A stretch of 64,000 nt of DNA from Capnocytophaga sp. ARDL2 (GCF_041530365.1 NZ_CP168034.1:1612001-1676000); one strand, 5' to 3'. Positions 36,633 to 45,483 are shown, numbered from the stretch's first letter. Numbers and translations are program-made. The notes: generated from the letters alone by a model not told the origin.

Positions 36633-37694
36633 ATGTTTAAAATCTTAAATAAAAAAGTAAAAGGAGTAGAATGGTTTATTCCTATAATTTACGGAATGGT
36701 TATTTGTATTTATCCATTTCCTGAAACATTTGACATTGCAAGATTCTTTAAATTTTATGATATTTTTTCGAATAATCCCTTTTTGTCTGATATACAGATA
36801 AATATTCTTATAAATTCTCCAGATATTATTGCTAAATTAGTTTTGTTATTTTTAGCAGAATTGGGTTTGCCTATTGAGATATTTTTATTTTTTTCGGCAT
36901 ATATTACTGGGGTATTGTTTCTATTGGTTTTTAAGGAAATTTATATTTCTTATAATAAGATTTATCCTTCTATTGGAGGGTATTTATTGATATATTTTCT
37001 GTTGTCGGTAGCAGGGATTTTATCAGGGATAAGGAACATACAAGCATGGGCTTTTGTAATGTTAGCAATGGTATTTTTAGAAAGCCGTAATGAAGTAAAA
37101 ATAAAGTCTTATATTTATTTGTTATATGGAGGGTTGGTACATTATGCCGCTTATGCTTTTTTACCGATTTTTTATTTTAGAAATCGTCTGAATAATATTT
37201 CTATAAATCAAATTTTAAAGATCGGTAGTATAATTTCCATTGTTCTTTTAATAGGTGTTTTAAATATAGAACATACATTTTTCAATAGGTTTGGAAATGC
37301 CTGGTATCATAAGTTTGACTTTTATTTTTATAAAAGCGAATTTTTAATTTCAAGCTTTAGAAAAGGATATTTAAGTTTTTTATATAAATTTTCGTATACT
37401 TATTTGCCTTTTATTATCGGTGTTTATCTTTTAGTAAATGCACCATTAAAATTTCAAAGTCATTTGATATTAAAAACAGGAATGTTTTTAGGATTGATAT
37501 TTCTATTTTTTCCAGACATAATGAATCGTTATACACTTTTTTTAAAAATTGGTACGCTATTTTATGTTATATCATCGAGGTTGTATAGAGAAAGTATAAT
37601 AGCTAAAATATATTTATATGTTATTGTGATATTTGCATTATTAGAACAATATTTTTTTTGGAAACAGGTGTTGTTTTACAATACTTCCCTATAA
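36633..37694 (+). CDS. EpsG-family polymerase-like membrane protein
   Basis: Membrane protein of 353 residues with about nine hydrophobic segments. It resembles the EpsG/Wzy-like family: an N-terminal YPFPETFDIARFF in the first loop and the conserved SGIRNIQAWAFVMLAM with its arginine. Such proteins are thought to polymerise or export exopolysaccharide. As there is already a Wzy-like gene at 32.5 kb, this one may be the real polymerase, a second polymerase or a ligase-like partner. The start abuts the stop of the preceding glycosyltransferase gene. Confidence 0.75.
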   Translation: MFKILNKKVKGVEWFIPIIYGMVICIYPFPETFDIARFFKFYDIFSNNPFLSDIQINILINSPDIIAKLVLLFLAELGLPIEIFLFFSAYITGVLFLLVFKEIYISYNKIYPSIGGYLLIYFLLSVAGILSGIRNIQAWAFVMLAMVFLESRNEVKIKSYIYLLYGGLVHYAAYAFLPIFYFRNRLNNISINQILKIGSIISIVLLIGVLNIEHTFFNRFGNAWYHKFDFYFYKSEFLISSFRKGYLSFLYKFSYTYLPFIIGVYLLVNAPLKFQSHLILKTGMFLGLIFLFFPDIMNRYTLFLKIGTLFYVISSRLYRESIIAKIYLYVIVIFALLEQYFFWKQVLFYNTSL

Positions 37695-37768
37695 AATGAT
37701 ATAAATTATTATTTTCTTTAGATGATTTTTTTAATTGGGTAATTTATTAGAGTTTAATAAGTTTAATA

Positions 37769-38926
37769 ATGAAAAAACTAATTAGAATAACCACCGTCCC
37801 TATTTCTTTGAAAACCTTACTGAAAGGACAACATCGTTTCATGTCTGATAATGGATTTGAAGTGGTGGGAGTGTCTTCTTTTGAAAAAGAATTAGGTGAG
37901 GTTTCAGAAGATGAGGGCATTCGTACCGTGGCTATTGAAATGTCAAGGCAAATCACTCCTTTACAAGATTTAAAGTCGCTTTGGAAAATGTGGAGTTTTT
38001 TGAGAAAAGAAAAACCACAAATCGTTCATACACATACTCCCAAGGCAGGTATTATAGGAATGTTGGCAGCAAAGTTGGCAGGAGTTCCTCATCGTTTGCA
38101 TACCGTAGCAGGGTTGCCATTGATGGAAGCTAAAGGAAATAAAAGAAAAATACTCAATTTTGTAGAAAAACTCACCTATGCCTGTGCTACAAAGGTTTAT
38201 CCCAATTCCAAAGGGTTGTATGATTTTATTTTGAAAGAAAATTTTGCAGAAAAAGAGAAATTAAAAATCATTGCCAATGGTTCTTCCAACGGAATAAACA
38301 CAGAGCACTTCTCTCCAGAGAGCATTTCTGACCAAGAAAAACAAGAGTTAAAAAAGACATTGAATATACAATCTGACGATTTTGTTTTTATTTTTGTAGG
38401 ACGATTGGTCGGCGACAAGGGCATTAATGAACTCATAACCGCCTTTTCAGAATTGAATTTGCCTGATATAAAACTCTTATTGGTAGGGACTGAAGAAAAA
38501 GATTTAGACCCACTTAGTACAAAAACTATTGAGGAAATAGAAAGAAATAAAAACATTATTGCAGTTGGTTTTCAGAAGGATGTTCGTCCGTATTTTGCCA
38601 TTGCTGATAGTTTGGTTTTTCCCAGCTATCGCGAGGGTTTTCCTAATGTAGTAATGCAAGCGGGGGCGATGGGATTGCCAAGTATTGTTTCCAATATCAA
38701 TGGATGTAATGAAATTGTAGCAGAAGAGGCAAATGGTCTGATAGTTTCCTCTAAATCTGTACAAGAACTAAAGCTAGCAATGAAGAAAATGAAAGAAGAT
38801 CAATCCTTATGCTATTCGTTGCAGCGAAATAGCCGTAGAATGATTGTGGAAAGGTACCAACAAGAAATAGTTTGGAAAGCTCTTTTAGAGGAATATAACT
38901 TTTTAATAGCAGCGAAAAAAGTATAA
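37769..38926 (+). CDS. Glycosyltransferase family 4 protein (PglA-like)
   Basis: GT-B glycosyltransferase of 385 residues. The N-terminal half has IVHTHTPKAGIIGMLAAKLA and HRLHTVAGLPLM. The EX7E motif is in FPSYREGFPNVVMQAGAMGL, followed by IVSNINGCNEIV. The HTHTPKAG region is like PglA and CapM-type enzymes that add the second sugar to a diNAcBac- or FucNAc-type lipid-linked sugar. The pglC-pglD-pglE genes start 1.3 kb downstream, which supports that role. A hairpin-like sequence follows at 38935-38957. Confidence 0.88.
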   Translation: MKKLIRITTVPISLKTLLKGQHRFMSDNGFEVVGVSSFEKELGEVSEDEGIRTVAIEMSRQITPLQDLKSLWKMWSFLRKEKPQIVHTHTPKAGIIGMLAAKLAGVPHRLHTVAGLPLMEAKGNKRKILNFVEKLTYACATKVYPNSKGLYDFILKENFAEKEKLKIIANGSSNGINTEHFSPESISDQEKQELKKTLNIQSDDFVFIFVGRLVGDKGINELITAFSELNLPDIKLLLVGTEEKDLDPLSTKTIEEIERNKNIIAVGFQKDVRPYFAIADSLVFPSYREGFPNVVMQAGAMGLPSIVSNINGCNEIVAEEANGLIVSSKSVQELKLAMKKMKEDQSLCYSLQRNSRRMIVERYQQEIVWKALLEEYNFLIAAKKV

Positions 38927-38934
38927 AGTGTTTT

Positions 38935-38957
38935 TTTGTAAGTCGAATTTTACAAAA
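38935..38957 (+). terminator. Possible weak terminator before the ATPase gene
   Basis: TTTTGTAA (38935-38942) pairs with TTACAAAA (38950-38957), with T-rich sequence a little further on. The stem is AT-only, so it may be leaky. Confidence 0.3.
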
Positions 38958-38993
38958 TCGAATCTTTTTTGTAAAGTTTATTTTATAATTTGC

Positions 38994-39001
38994 TATCTTT
39001 G
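38994..39001 (+). promoter_or_regulatory. -7 promoter box TATCTTTG for the ATPase gene
   Basis: TATCTTTG lies 22 bases ahead of ATG 39023. It shows that the ATPase gene can be transcribed apart from the polysaccharide genes upstream, and it rules out the longer frame starting at 38990. Confidence 0.7.
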
Positions 39002-39022
39002 CTGAGAAATAAGCAGTGGATA

Positions 39023-40213
39023 ATGGAGAAATTGATTGAAAAATTTTATCGAAAAATAGCATCTGTTGAGACATCTTTTGTTAGAAATAAGATGCACGAA
39101 ATCAATTGGAAAGCAAGATTGATTGGCATCAAAGGGCAAAGAGGAGTAGGAAAAACCACATTTCTTTTGCAGTATATTAAACTTTATTTTTCTGAAAATC
39201 TGAAAAATGTTTTGTATGTAAGTTTAGATGATTTGTGGTTTACGGAAAATAAATTGGTAGATTTGGCGGATACTTTTGTAAAACACGGAGGGAAAATTCT
39301 GTTTTTAGACGAAGTTCATAAATATCCTCTGTGGTCTCAAAGTATTAAAAATCTGTATGATGATTATCCAGAATTAAAAATTGTTTTTACAGGATCTTCG
39401 ATGCTTGAAATTCTAAATTCTCGTGCGGATTTAAGCCGTAGGGCAATTGTTTATCAGTTAGATGGATTGTCATTCAGGGAGTATATTCATTATGTTTCGG
39501 GGGTAAAATTAGAGACATATTCTTTACAGGAGATTATTGAAAATCATATATCTATATCTAGTGAGATTGTTCAGAAGATAAAACCTCTTGAATATTTTCA
39601 AGAATATTTGAAATATGGTTATTACCCTTATTTTAAGGAAGACCCTTCTTTGTTTTTGATTCGATTACAAGAGGTTATCAATTTTATTTTGGAAATAGAA
39701 ATTCCTCAACTCAAAGAAGTGTCTATTCATTTTTTACCGAAAATCAAACAGTTATTGTTTGCCATTTCTGAGTCGGCACCTTTTATGCCAAACATAAGTA
39801 AATTGAGTGAGAGGATAGGTGTATCGAGAGAGACTTTGCTAAATTATATCCAGTATCTTAATGATGCACAGTTGATTAATATATTATACAAAGATACCAA
39901 AGGGATTACCCGTTTGCAAAAACCAGATAAGATTTTTATGCAAAACACCAATTTGTCTTACAGCTTTGGAAATGTGGAAAAGGGAAGTCTTCGAGAAACT
40001 TTTTTCGTCAATCAAATTCGCAATACGCATCAGATTTCCTACTCTGATATAGGTGATTTTAAGGTAAATAATACTTGGATTTTTGAGATTGGAGGAAAAA
40101 ACAAAACGAAAAGGCAAATTAAAGAGGTACAACAATCATTTATTGTAGCCGATGATATTGAATTTGGAATTGGTAATAAAATACCACTTTGGTTGTTTGG
40201 TTGTATGTATTAG
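39023..40213 (+). CDS. AAA ATPase with DUF4143-like C-terminal domain
   Basis: ATP-binding protein of 396 residues. The N-terminal AAA domain has Walker A in KGQRGVGKTTFLL, Walker B in KILFLDEVHKY and a sensor strand IVFTGSS. A winged-helix part follows (ISKLSERIGVSRETLLNYI). The C-terminal domain has the pattern FEIGGKNKTKRQ, which looks like the DUF4143 region and is somewhat nuclease-like. Such proteins are common and scattered in Bacteroidota, with no settled function. It has its own promoter box and splits the polysaccharide locus, so it may be an inserted gene. Confidence 0.85.
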   Translation: MEKLIEKFYRKIASVETSFVRNKMHEINWKARLIGIKGQRGVGKTTFLLQYIKLYFSENLKNVLYVSLDDLWFTENKLVDLADTFVKHGGKILFLDEVHKYPLWSQSIKNLYDDYPELKIVFTGSSMLEILNSRADLSRRAIVYQLDGLSFREYIHYVSGVKLETYSLQEIIENHISISSEIVQKIKPLEYFQEYLKYGYYPYFKEDPSLFLIRLQEVINFILEIEIPQLKEVSIHFLPKIKQLLFAISESAPFMPNISKLSERIGVSRETLLNYIQYLNDAQLINILYKDTKGITRLQKPDKIFMQNTNLSYSFGNVEKGSLRETFFVNQIRNTHQISYSDIGDFKVNNTWIFEIGGKNKTKRQIKEVQQSFIVADDIEFGIGNKIPLWLFGCMY

Positions 40214-40252
40214 AATGGTTTTGATTAAGAAGTATAGTAACGAATAAAAAAA

Positions 40253-40858
40253 ATGTATAAAACTTTCATAAAACCCTTATTGGATTTCATTTTGGCATTA
40301 ATAGGATTTTTACTATTGAGCCCTGTGTTTATTATAGTGACTATAGGTTTGTTTTTTGCCAATCAGGGTAAGCCATTTTTTTTTCAGCTTCGCCCAGGAA
40401 AAGATGGGAAAATTTTTAAAATCATCAAGTTCAAAACTATGAACGACAAAAAAGATGAACACGGGAACTTGCTTCCCGATGCAGCTCGATTGACAAAAAT
40501 TGGTAGCTTGGTAAGAAAGACGTCTTTAGATGAAATTCCACAATTGTTGAATGTTATCAAAGGAGATATGAGTTTGATAGGACCTCGACCGCTATTGCCT
40601 CAATACTTGGAACTTTACAACGATTTTCAACGCCGAAGACACCAAGTGAAACCAGGCATCACGGGGTGGGCTCAAATAAATGGACGCAATGCCATTTCTT
40701 GGGATAAAAAATTTGAATATGATGTTTGGTATGTAGATCATATCAGTTTTGGATTAGACTTGAAAATATTATTTTTAACAATAAAAAAAGTGTTTGTTCG
40801 CGAAGGAATTTCGCAAGATGGACAAGCAACAACCGAAGAATTTAAAGGGAATAAATAA
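40253..40858 (+). CDS. pglC: Initiating sugar-phosphate transferase (PglC-like)
   Basis: Monotopic phosphoglycosyl transferase of 201 residues that loads the first sugar phosphate onto undecaprenyl phosphate. It has a single N-terminal hydrophobic reentrant segment (about residues 9-30). It then shows [20 protein letters not shown], the catalytic Asp-Glu pair in [24 protein letters not shown] and [13 protein letters not shown]. Size and motifs fit PglC rather than the larger WcaJ. It overlaps pglD by one base (TAATG), and pglD/pglE make diNAcBac or a close relative. Confidence 0.9.
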   Translation: MYKTFIKPLLDFILALIGFLLLSPVFIIVTIGLFFANQGKPFFFQLRPGKDGKIFKIIKFKTMNDKKDEHGNLLPDAARLTKIGSLVRKTSLDEIPQLLNVIKGDMSLIGPRPLLPQYLELYNDFQRRRHQVKPGITGWAQINGRNAISWDKKFEYDVWYVDHISFGLDLKILFLTIKKVFVREGISQDGQATTEEFKGNK

Positions 40859-41469
40859 TGTTGTTATTTGGAGCAAGTGGACATGCAAAGGTAATTATTG
40901 ATATTTTACAAAAATCAGGGGGTAAGATTGATAAAATTCTTGACGATAATCCGAAATATAGTAATATTTTCGGAATTTCTGTAGAAAAAAATTCCAATCA
41001 TGTTGTCTTCGATCAAGAAGCTATTATTTCTATTGGGAATAATGAGATTCGTAAAAAGATAGTAGAAAAGTATCATTTCAAATACATTAAAGCCATTCAT
41101 CCTTCGGCTGTAATTTCTCCTCATTCTAAATTAGGGGAAGGTACGGTGGTGATGGCAAATGCTGTATTGAATCCCGATGTGCAAATAGGTAAACATTGCA
41201 TCATAAATACCGGAGCCATTGTGGAACATGACTGCAAGATAGAAGATTTTGTACATATATCTCCTAATGCCGCTCTTGCAGGGAATGTGCAGGTAGGAGA
41301 GGGAACACATATTGGAATTGGGGCAAGTGTGATACAAGGAGTGAAAATAGGAAAATGGGTAACCATAGGTGCAGGTGCTGTGGTGATTAGAGATGTTCCT
41401 GATTATGCTACAGTGGTAGGAAACCCTGCCAAGGTGATAAAGGTAAAAAACAATGCTCATGCACTATAA
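40858..41469 (+). CDS. pglD: Acetyltransferase, PglD/NeuD-like
   Basis: 203-residue acetyltransferase with an N-terminal nucleotide-sugar-binding Rossmann-like part (LLFGASGHAKVIIDILQKSG) and a left-handed beta-helix C-terminus with hexapeptide repeats (VGEGTHIGIGASVIQG, KIGKWVTIGAGAVV). The active-site His is in GAIVEHDCKIEDFVHIS. PglD acetylates the 4-amino group of the UDP-amino sugar made by PglE. It overlaps pglC by one base. A pair of palindromes (41460-41508) lies between it and pglE. Confidence 0.9.
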   Translation: MLLFGASGHAKVIIDILQKSGGKIDKILDDNPKYSNIFGISVEKNSNHVVFDQEAIISIGNNEIRKKIVEKYHFKYIKAIHPSAVISPHSKLGEGTVVMANAVLNPDVQIGKHCIINTGAIVEHDCKIEDFVHISPNAALAGNVQVGEGTHIGIGASVIQGVKIGKWVTIGAGAVVIRDVPDYATVVGNPAKVIKVKNNAHAL

Positions 41470-41508
41470 TAGTGCAAAAAAATAAATAAAATGCACTTAG
41501 GTAGTGCA
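41460..41508. repeat. Two imperfect palindromes 32 bases apart
   Basis: TGCACTATAATAGTGCA (41460-41476) and TGCACTTAGGTAGTGCA (41492-41508) share the arms TGCACT and AGTGCA. The first overlaps the 3' end of pglD; the second lies in the leader of pglE. They could be an operator or a short RNA structure. No T-run follows, so neither is a typical terminator. Confidence 0.7.
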
Positions 41509-41530
41509 AAATTGCGAAAAACAAAATAAG

Positions 41531-42658
41531 ATGAACACAAAAATATGGCTTTCCTCTCCGCATATGGGAGGTAATGAACTCAAATACGTACACGAGGCTT
41601 TTGATGAAAATTGGGTAGCACCTCTAGGGCCGAATGTCAATAATTTTGAGCTAGATTTAGAGAAATTTATTGGAGAAAATACTAAGATTGTTGCTCTCTC
41701 GGCAGGTACGGCTGCTTTGCATTTGGCATTGATTATTCTTGGAGTAAAGGCAGGAGATGAGGTGATTTGCCAAAGTATGACTTTCTCGGCGTCGGCAAAT
41801 CCTATTGCATATCAAGCGGCAACACCTATATTCATCGATAGCGAACCCAACACTTGGAATATGTGTCCAGTAGCATTAGAGGAAGCCATTAAAGACCGTA
41901 TTGCTAAAGGGAAAAAGCCCAAAGCCATCATCGTGGTACATCTCTATGGAATGCCTGCGAAAATGGACGAAATTTTGACCATTGCCCAAAAATACCAAAT
42001 CCCTGTGGTGGAAGACGCTGCCGAAGCCTTGGGAAGTAGTTATAAAGGACAAAAATGCGGTTCGTTTGGCGAAATGTCTATTTTGAGTTTCAACGGAAAC
42101 AAAATCATTACCACTTCGGGCGGAGGAGCATTGGTCTGCAAAACGCAAGAACAAAAAGACCAAGCTGTATTTCTTTCTACACAAGCCAGAGACAATGCAC
42201 CTCATTATCAGCACTCTCAAATTGGGTACAACTACCGAATGAGCAATATTTCGGCAGGAATCGGTCGTGGACAAATGGAAGTGTTAGAAGAGCGAATTGC
42301 CCAACGAAGAGCCAATCACGCCTTTTACAAAGAACTTTTTAAAGATATGGAAGGCGTTACGCTTTTCACCGAACCAAGCGAAGATTTTTATTCCAACCAT
42401 TGGCTTTCGGCGATTGTCATTGATGAAGACAAAGCAGGGTTCCATCGTGAAGACTTGCGTTTGAAGTTTTTAGAGGAAAATATCGAGTCGCGTCCGTTAT
42501 GGAAGCCGATGCACTTACAGCCCGTATTTGCCAACGCTCCTTATTATGGAGGAAATGTTGCCGAAACGCTTTTCAACAACGGACTTTGTTTGCCATCAGG
42601 AAGCAATTTGACCGAGGAGGATAGGGAGAGAATAGCAAAAGTGGTAAAAAAATGGTAA
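41531..42658 (+). CDS. pglE: PLP aminotransferase, PglE-like (DegT/DnrJ/EryC1 family)
   Basis: 375-residue sugar aminotransferase that adds the 4-amino group to a UDP-4-keto-6-deoxy-amino sugar. It starts MNTKIWLSSPHMGGNELKYV; a GTG nine codons earlier is unlikely. The PLP lysine lies in LSFNGNKIITTSGGGALV. LSAGTAALHLALII and the aspartate in VVEDAAEALGSSYKG complete the family picture. Together with pglC and pglD it forms a diNAcBac-type cassette, but the 4,6-dehydratase PglF is not in the window. Confidence 0.92.
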   Translation: MNTKIWLSSPHMGGNELKYVHEAFDENWVAPLGPNVNNFELDLEKFIGENTKIVALSAGTAALHLALIILGVKAGDEVICQSMTFSASANPIAYQAATPIFIDSEPNTWNMCPVALEEAIKDRIAKGKKPKAIIVVHLYGMPAKMDEILTIAQKYQIPVVEDAAEALGSSYKGQKCGSFGEMSILSFNGNKIITTSGGGALVCKTQEQKDQAVFLSTQARDNAPHYQHSQIGYNYRMSNISAGIGRGQMEVLEERIAQRRANHAFYKELFKDMEGVTLFTEPSEDFYSNHWLSAIVIDEDKAGFHREDLRLKFLEENIESRPLWKPMHLQPVFANAPYYGGNVAETLFNNGLCLPSGSNLTEEDRERIAKVVKKW

Positions 42659-42710
42659 AATAAAAAAAAGAAAAAACACACCAATATTTGGAAATTCAAA
42701 ATAATATCCC

Positions 42711-42718
42711 TACCTTTG
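42711..42718 (+). promoter_or_regulatory. -7 promoter box TACCTTTG for rpsF-rpsR-rplI
   Basis: TACCTTTG lies 34 bases ahead of the rpsF ATG at 42752 and fits TAnnTTTG. It also shows that the longer frame from 42716 is not the protein start. Confidence 0.7.
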
Positions 42719-42751
42719 CCGTCAATTTTAAACAAACTAAAATTTATTTAT

Positions 42752-43093
42752 ATGAATCATTATGAAACTGTTTTCATTTTGAATCCCGTTTTATCTGAAA
42801 CTCAGGTAAAGGAAACAGTAGCAAAATTCGAAGAATTTCTTGCTTCTAAAGGGGCTCAATTTGTATCGAAAGAGGATTGGGGCTTGAAAAAATTGGCTTA
42901 CGAAATCCAAAAGAAAAAAAGTGGTTTTTATCACTTGTTTGAGTACAAAGTAGAAGGTTCTGCAATCAAAGACCTTGAAACTGAATTCCGCAGAGACGAA
43001 AGAGTAATGCGTTATTTAACAGTTACTTTGGATAAACATGCTATCGCATGGGCTGAGAGAAGAAGAGAGAAATTAAAAACTAAAAAAGCGTAA
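42752..43093 (+). CDS. rpsF: 30S ribosomal protein bS6
   Basis: Small-subunit protein of 113 residues that binds the central domain of 16S rRNA next to bS18. It begins [16 protein letters not shown] and contains [18 protein letters not shown], then [17 protein letters not shown]. The ATG at 42752 is chosen because the promoter box lies at 42711. It is followed by rpsR after 5 bases. No ssb gene lies between them. Confidence 0.97.
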   Translation: MNHYETVFILNPVLSETQVKETVAKFEEFLASKGAQFVSKEDWGLKKLAYEIQKKKSGFYHLFEYKVEGSAIKDLETEFRRDERVMRYLTVTLDKHAIAWAERRREKLKTKKA

Positions 43094-43098
43094 TTATC

Positions 43099-43395
43099 AT
43101 GTCAAACATTGAGCAATCTGCAAAAGGAAGAAAAGACGGAGATATTAGATATTTAACGCCTTTGAACATTGAAACAAATAAAATTAAAAAATATTGTCGT
43201 TTCAAAAAATCAGGAATCAAATACATCGATTATAAAGATGCTGATTTCTTGTTGAAATTCGTAAATGAGCAAGGTAAAATTTTACCTCGTCGTTTGACAG
43301 GAACTTCTTTGAAATTCCAAAGAAAAGTGTCTGTAGCTGTAAAAAGAGCTCGTCACTTAGCATTGATGCCGTATGTGGCTGATTTGTTGAAATAA
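43099..43395 (+). CDS. rpsR: 30S ribosomal protein bS18
   Basis: 98-residue ribosomal protein that pairs with bS6 on the platform of the small subunit. The C-terminal core is typical: [19 protein letters not shown], then [16 protein letters not shown] and [12 protein letters not shown]. The N-terminus is somewhat longer than in E. coli. It follows rpsF by 5 bases and precedes rplI by 82. Confidence 0.97.
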   Translation: MSNIEQSAKGRKDGDIRYLTPLNIETNKIKKYCRFKKSGIKYIDYKDADFLLKFVNEQGKILPRRLTGTSLKFQRKVSVAVKRARHLALMPYVADLLK

Positions 43396-43477
43396 TCAAT
43401 AAAAACATTTATTCGTTGTTGGTTTTCTGCTCTGTAGAAACCTAACTTCACTAATTTTAATAAAAAAGGACAACAAC

Positions 43478-43921
43478 ATGGAAATTATCTTAAAACAAGA
43501 TGTTCAAAACTTAGGGTTCAAAGACGATGTAGTAAAAGTAAAACCAGGATATGGTCGTAACTATTTGATCCCTCAAGGATTTGCTATTTTAGCAACTCCA
43601 TCTGCAAAAAAAGTATTGGCTGAAAACTTGAGACAAAGAGCTCACAAAGAAGCAAAAATTATCGCTGACGCTAAAGCACTTGCTGAAACTTTGAAAGCTA
43701 TCGAATTGAAATTGGTAGTAAAAGCAGGAGGAGAAAGATTGTTTGGTTCTGTAACAAACGCAGACATCGCAGCAGCTTTGGAAGCTAAAGGTCAAAACAT
43801 CGACAGAAAATTCATCACTTCTGGTACAATCAAAAGAACTGGTAAATATACAGCTTCTGTGCGTTTGCACCGCGAAGTAATCGTTGAATTGGATTACGAA
43901 GTAGTAGCTGAACAACAATAA
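43478..43921 (+). CDS. rplI: 50S ribosomal protein bL9
   Basis: Large-subunit protein of 147 residues with the two-domain form joined by a long helix. The N-terminal domain reads MEIILKQDVQNLGFKDDVVK and PGYGRNYLIPQGFA; the helix and C-terminal RNA-binding domain follow (GERLFGSVTNADIAAAL). It is the last gene of the rpsF operon and is followed by a strong hairpin terminator at 43945-43977. Confidence 0.98.
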   Translation: MEIILKQDVQNLGFKDDVVKVKPGYGRNYLIPQGFAILATPSAKKVLAENLRQRAHKEAKIIADAKALAETLKAIELKLVVKAGGERLFGSVTNADIAAALEAKGQNIDRKFITSGTIKRTGKYTASVRLHREVIVELDYEVVAEQQ

Positions 43922-43944
43922 TTTATTGTTTTCACACAAATAAT

Positions 43945-43977
43945 AAAAAGCTATCTGATTTTTCAGGTAGCTTTTTT
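43945..43977 (+). terminator. Terminator after rplI
   Basis: AAAAAGCTAtCTGA (43945-43958) pairs with TCAGGTAGCTTTTT (43963-43976) with one T-G pair, followed by a T. Confidence 0.85.
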
Positions 43978-44012
43978 ACTTTGTTCTATATACAAAAGAA
44001 TAGAATTCTTCC

Positions 44013-44020
44013 TATATTTG
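44013..44020 (+). promoter_or_regulatory. -7 promoter box TATATTTG immediately before mnmA
   Basis: TATATTTG fits TAnnTTTG and ends only four bases before the mnmA ATG at 44025, which suggests a leaderless or nearly leaderless transcript. Confidence 0.6.
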
Positions 44021-44024
44021 CAAA

Positions 44025-45221
44025 ATGAGAAAAAAAGTAGTAGTCGGACTTTCTGGTGGTGTAGATTCGAGTGTAGCTGCTCAGTTGTTACTCGATCAAG
44101 GATACGAGGTCATAGGACTGTTTATGAAAAATTGGCACGACGATTCGGTAACAATTTCCGACCAATGTCCTTGGCTGGAAGATAGTAATGATGCCTTGTT
44201 GGTTGCCGAAAAATTGGGTATTCCTTTTCAAACTGTAGATTTGAGCGAACAATACAAAGAGCGTATCGTGGATTATATGTTCAACGAATACGAAAATGGT
44301 CGTACTCCAAATCCAGATGTATTGTGCAATAGGGAAATAAAATTTGATGTGTTTTTAAAAATCGCAATAGAACTCGGAGCTGATTTCGTAGCAACGGGGC
44401 ATTATTGCAGAAAATCAGAAGAAATCATCGATGGAAAAACCGTTTATAAATTATTGGCTGGAAAAGATGACAACAAAGATCAATCGTATTTTCTTTGTCA
44501 ATTGTCTCAAGAGCAATTGTCAAAAGCTTTGTTTCCAATAGGGGAATATCAAAAAAGTGAAGTTAGAGAAATTGCTGCCAAACACGAATTGATTACTGCT
44601 ACCAAAAAAGATTCTCAAGGTTTGTGTTTTATTGGAAAAGTTCGCCTACCCGAATTTTTACAACAGCAATTAAAACCTAAAAAAGGAGTGATTTACGAAA
44701 TTGATACAAACCATGAAATCTATCAATCCGAAGAAAAACAGTTTAATACGATAGAAGAGCAATTGTATCACGAAGCAAAATCTTTTTCATATACTCCAGA
44801 AATGGGAAATGCAGTTGGCGAACACAATGGTGCACATTATTTTACCATTGGTCAAAGAAAAGGATTGAATGTGGGAGGAAAAAAAGAACCATTGTTTATC
44901 ATTGATACCGATATTACAACCAATAGTATTTATACCGGACAAGGGAAAGACCACCCAGGATTGTTTAGAAAAACTTTATTTGTAAAAGAACATGAAATAC
45001 ATTGGATTCGTGAAGATTTGCGATTGCAAAACGGAGAATCTGTAGAAAGAATGGTAAGAATTCGTTACAGACAACCTTTGCAAAAAGCGAAATTGTACAA
45101 AGTAGAAAACGGATTGTATGTTCAGTTTGATCAACCACAATCAGCCATTACCGAAGGTCAATTTGTTGCATGGTATGAAAACGATGAATTGATTGGTTCG
45201 GGAGTTATTTCAAAAATATAA
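44025..45221 (+). CDS. mnmA: tRNA-specific 2-thiouridylase
   Basis: Cytoplasmic enzyme that thiolates U34 of Lys, Glu and Gln tRNAs using ATP and a sulfur relay. It has 398 residues. The PP-loop [15 protein letters not shown] is at residues 8-22. The first catalytic cysteine lies in [12 protein letters not shown], the second in [30 protein letters not shown] opens the C-terminal domain. The start ATG lies four bases after a -7 promoter box, so the mRNA may be leaderless. The cysteine desulfurase gene at 50.9 kb could be the ultimate sulfur source. Confidence 0.96.
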   Translation: MRKKVVVGLSGGVDSSVAAQLLLDQGYEVIGLFMKNWHDDSVTISDQCPWLEDSNDALLVAEKLGIPFQTVDLSEQYKERIVDYMFNEYENGRTPNPDVLCNREIKFDVFLKIAIELGADFVATGHYCRKSEEIIDGKTVYKLLAGKDDNKDQSYFLCQLSQEQLSKALFPIGEYQKSEVREIAAKHELITATKKDSQGLCFIGKVRLPEFLQQQLKPKKGVIYEIDTNHEIYQSEEKQFNTIEEQLYHEAKSFSYTPEMGNAVGEHNGAHYFTIGQRKGLNVGGKKEPLFIIDTDITTNSIYTGQGKDHPGLFRKTLFVKEHEIHWIREDLRLQNGESVERMVRIRYRQPLQKAKLYKVENGLYVQFDQPQSAITEGQFVAWYENDELIGSGVISKI

Positions 45222-45257
45222 AATAGACTATACTAGAGACTTTGTAAATCAATTTTT

Positions 45258-45430
45258 TTTTTCACGCTGATGAAAACAGATTTTTTTTGATTTTCTTTGT
45301 TCTGATTTGATTATCTCAGATATTTTTTTTGATTTATCAAAAAAATAATCAGTGTAGTCATTATATCCGCGTTATCTGCTATAATTATAGTAAGCGAAAC
45401 GAGAATAAAATTAAAAATCCGCGTGAGACA
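45258..45430. repeat. Dispersed intergenic repeat, CGCTGAT/CCGCGTG subfamily
   Basis: The spacer between mnmA and the cytidylyltransferase gene contains TTTCACGCTGAT, then CGTTATCTGCTA, AATTATAGTAAGCG and ATCCGCGTGAGAC. These match, in order, words in the 7195-7345 spacer. The middle is extremely T-rich with GATTTATCAAAAAAA, also seen at 45951. No gene is seen here. Confidence 0.55.
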
Positions 45431-45483
45431 AAATAAAATTCTATTTACAAAATTTTACCTTTATCATAAATAAACAAATTAAA

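Noticed and set aside
41460..41476. Palindrome at the end of pglD as a terminator
   Set aside because: No T-run follows and the stem is short; the A-run after it points the wrong way for pglD. A binding site or RNA hairpin is as likely.
42719..42751. bS6:bS18-binding leader RNA ahead of rpsF
   Set aside because: The leader is only about 30 bases and no stem with the expected CCG bulge could be drawn.
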